Under the pieces are notes generated by a model. It saw nothing but the letters and a program-made list of their open reading frames with translations, searched no databases and was not told the origin of the DNA. The position numbers and the translations under genes are program-made. From NCBI GenBank assembly GCA_007136145.1, contig SLHN01000269.1:1-6089 (forward strand): DNA of 6,089 nucleotides, given 5' to 3'. Every line of letters starts with the position of its first letter. Positions within the stretch are counted from its first letter, which is position 1. This document shows positions 4,303 to 6,089 of the stretch, piece by piece. This DNA is from Thioalkalivibrio sp. (lineage in GTDB: Bacteria; Pseudomonadota; Gammaproteobacteria; Ectothiorhodospirales; Ectothiorhodospiraceae).

Positions 4303-6089
4303 TCATGTTTCGGGGTGGCCGGCGCCGTGAACCTCAGCCATCGACTCCGAGGCTCCACGCGCGGGACTGTCGTGTTGATGTTTCCACAGTCGTCGATAGG
4401 CGCCGTCATGCTTCAGCAGTGCATCGTGCGTGCCCTGTTCGACCACCCGGCCGTGTTCCAGGACCACGATCCGGTCCGCATCCATGACCGTCGACAGGCG
4501 ATGTGCGATGACCAATGTGGTCCGTCTTGCCGAAACCTCGTTCAGCGCCTCGAGAATCGCCTTCTCCGATCCCGAGTCGAGCGACGATGTGGCCTCGTCG
4601 AAAACCAGGATCGCCGGATTCTTGAGCAGCATGCGGGCGATCGCGATGCGCTGTTTCTCGCCACCGGAGACCTTGAGTCCGCGTTCGCCAACGATGGTGT
4701 CCAGACCTCGAGGCAGGCGCCCGATGAAGTCGTCGAGGTGTGCCAGCCGAACCACTTCTCGAATCTCCTCGTCTGTCGCGTCGGGGCGGCCATAGGCGAT
4801 GTTGTAGCCGATGCTCTCGTTGAAAAGAACGGTATCCTGCGGCACTACTCCGATGGCCTTGCGCAGGCTGTCCTGCGTGATCTCGCGTACATCCTGATCG
4901 TCGATGGTGATCCGGCCCCGGTCGACATCGTAGAACCGGAACAGCAGGCGTGAAAGAGTCGATTTCCCCGAGCCACTGGGGCCGACGACCGCGACCTTGT
5001 GACCCGCGGGGATGTCCAGCGACACGCCTTCCAGAATCGGGCGTTCGGGATGGTAGCGGAAGTAAACATCGTCGAAGCGGATGGTGCCGTGAGTGACCAC
5101 GAGATCGGTTGCTCCAGGGCGATCCTCGACCTTCACCGGCTTTTCCAGCAATCCGAACAGGCGCTCGATGTTGGCCAGCGATTGCCGGATCTCGCGATAG
5201 ACGAATCCCAGGAAATTCAGGGGGATGAATAGCTGGATCATGTAGGCGTTGACCATCACCAGATCGCCCAGCGTCATCGTGCCGGCAGCGACCTGACGCG
5301 CGGCCAGTATCATCATCGCGGTGATCGCGGCGGCGATGATCAGTGCCTGGCCACTGTTCAGCAGCACCAGCGAAAGAACGTTCTTGGTGCGCGCCTGTTC
5401 CCAGGAGGCCAGGTTTTGGTCGTAACGCTCGGCCTCGAAGCGCTCATTGCCGAAATATTTGACCGTTTCGTAGTTGAGCAGGCTGTCGACCGCGTGGGTA
5501 TGGGACTCGTTGTCACGCAGGTTGGCCTCGCGCACGAAGCGCGTGCGCCACTCGGTGATTACCACCGAAAACAGGACATAGATACCCACCGCCACGAAGA
5601 TGGTGACCATGAACACGGGTCCTACCGCGATCAGCAGGATCACCGCGACCATCAGGATCTCCAGCAGCGTGGGGAGAATGTTGAAGACCACGAACCGGAG
5701 CAGGAAGCTGATGCCTCTTGTGCCGCGTTCGATGTCACGCGACAGTCCGCCCGTTTCGCGCGAGAGGTGGAAGCCGAGTTCAAGCCGGTGCAAGTGCTGG
5801 AACACCTGCAGCGCAACCCGACGCATTGCGCGCTCGGCAACGCGAACGAACACAGCATCACGGAGTTCGCCGAAGAAGGTGGCCGAAAAGCGCAGCAGGC
5901 CATAGCCGAACAACAGTGCCAGCGGGACGGTGACCAGCGCATCGGCACCGGCGCCGTCGAAATGATCTACGACATATTTCAGGGCCACCGGCACGGCTAC
6001 ATTGGCGAACTTGGCCAGCGCCATCAGGCCGAGGGCGAGAAACAACCGACCCCGAAACTCCGAAAGGTAAGGTAGCAGACTGCTGATGA
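4303..6089 (-). CDS. Atm1/ABCB7-type ABC exporter, fused membrane and ATPase domains (N-terminus cut by window edge)
   Basis: This is an inner-membrane half-transporter that should act as a homodimer. The frame stays open to the right edge: 594 residues are visible, starting ISSLLPYLSEFRGRL, and probably only 10-25 are missing. A TTG at 6045 is not a credible start because conserved sequence continues upstream. The membrane domain shows Atm1-family hallmarks: SLLNYETVKYFGNE and an NSGQ motif (5347-5358) placed like the Asn/Gln pair that contacts glutathione in the Novosphingobium Atm1 structure. The ATPase domain is complete: Walker A GPSGSGKST (4957-4983), signature VSGGEKQ (4651-4671), Walker B ILVFDEA (about 4591-4612) and the H-loop IAHRLS (about 4492-4512). 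A short non-conserved tail follows. Atm1-type proteins export glutathione-linked or metal-conjugated compounds and support metal tolerance or iron-sulfur metabolism. The exact substrate here is inferred. A generic multidrug or lipid exporter is the less likely alternative. Confidence 0.92.
   Translation of the reverse strand, partial: ISSLLPYLSEFRGRLFLALGLMALAKFANVAVPVALKYVVDHFDGAGADALVTVPLALLFGYGLLRFSATFFGELRDAVFVRVAERAMRRVALQVFQHLHRLELGFHLSRETGGLSRDIERGTRGISFLLRFVVFNILPTLLEILMVAVILLIAVGPVFMVTIFVAVGIYVLFSVVITEWRTRFVREANLRDNESHTHAVDSLLNYETVKYFGNERFEAERYDQNLASWEQARTKNVLSLVLLNSGQALIIAAAITAMMILAARQVAAGTMTLGDLVMVNAYMIQLFIPLNFLGFVYREIRQSLANIERLFGLLEKPVKVEDRPGATDLVVTHGTIRFDDVYFRYHPERPILEGVSLDIPAGHKVAVVGPSGSGKSTLSRLLFRFYDVDRGRITIDDQDVREITQDSLRKAIGVVPQDTVLFNESIGYNIAYGRPDATDEEIREVVRLAHLDDFIGRLPRGLDTIVGERGLKVSGGEKQRIAIARMLLKNPAILVFDEATSSLDSGSEKAILEALNEVSARRTTLVIAHRLSTVMDADRIVVLEHGRVVEQGTHDALLKHDGAYRRLWKHQHDSPARGASESMAEVHGAGHPET

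Noticed and set aside
5416..6075. 219-codon plus-strand frame opposite the ABC exporter
   Set aside because: It is rich in His, Glu, Gln and Asp from reverse reading of membrane-domain codons and is a shadow of the exporter gene.

Overview
The window most likely comes from a gammaproteobacterial chromosome with a fairly high GC content. PrfC (RF3) is exactly 529 codons from the chosen start, the same length as the E. coli protein, and closely resembles it as I recall that sequence. The HNH protein is a clear YajD relative, also a gammaproteobacterial type. I cannot name the genus; an environmental, non-enteric lineage is an inference.

Layout, left to right. (1) 109-1005 (+) encodes a sugar-type periplasmic-binding-protein fold with no signal peptide. 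(2) 1141-2730 (+) is prfC, preceded by a 135-bp gap with several small inverted repeats. (3) 2871-3182 (+) encodes a 103-residue lipoprotein. Its mature part resembles barley chymotrypsin inhibitor 2 (potato inhibitor I, related to bacterial I78 inhibitors), with an Arg at the predicted P1 site. (4) 3292-3450 (+) is a 52-codon gene for a single-pass membrane protein with a very basic N-terminus. (5) 3451-3900 holds no convincing gene. It contains two overlapping hairpins and a palindromic repeat built from CACGGAAAG-like units, flanked by an 11-bp direct repeat. (6) 3916-4272 (+) is yajD, a small HNH nuclease-family gene. (7) 4303 to the right edge (-) is an Atm1/ABCB7-type ABC exporter, convergent with yajD and cut by the window end at its N-terminus.

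The genes do not form one obvious pathway. prfC (translation termination), yajD (nucleic-acid enzyme of unknown role) and the Atm1-like exporter (glutathione- or metal-linked export) look like independent housekeeping or conserved genes. The accessory part is 2731-3900: the inhibitor-like lipoprotein, the tiny membrane protein and the repeat. The most novel candidate is the lipoprotein, which could be an outer-membrane-anchored serine-protease inhibitor. The signal-less sugar-binding protein is the second oddity, since it should stay in the cytoplasm. I see no CRISPR array, tRNA, rRNA or transposase.
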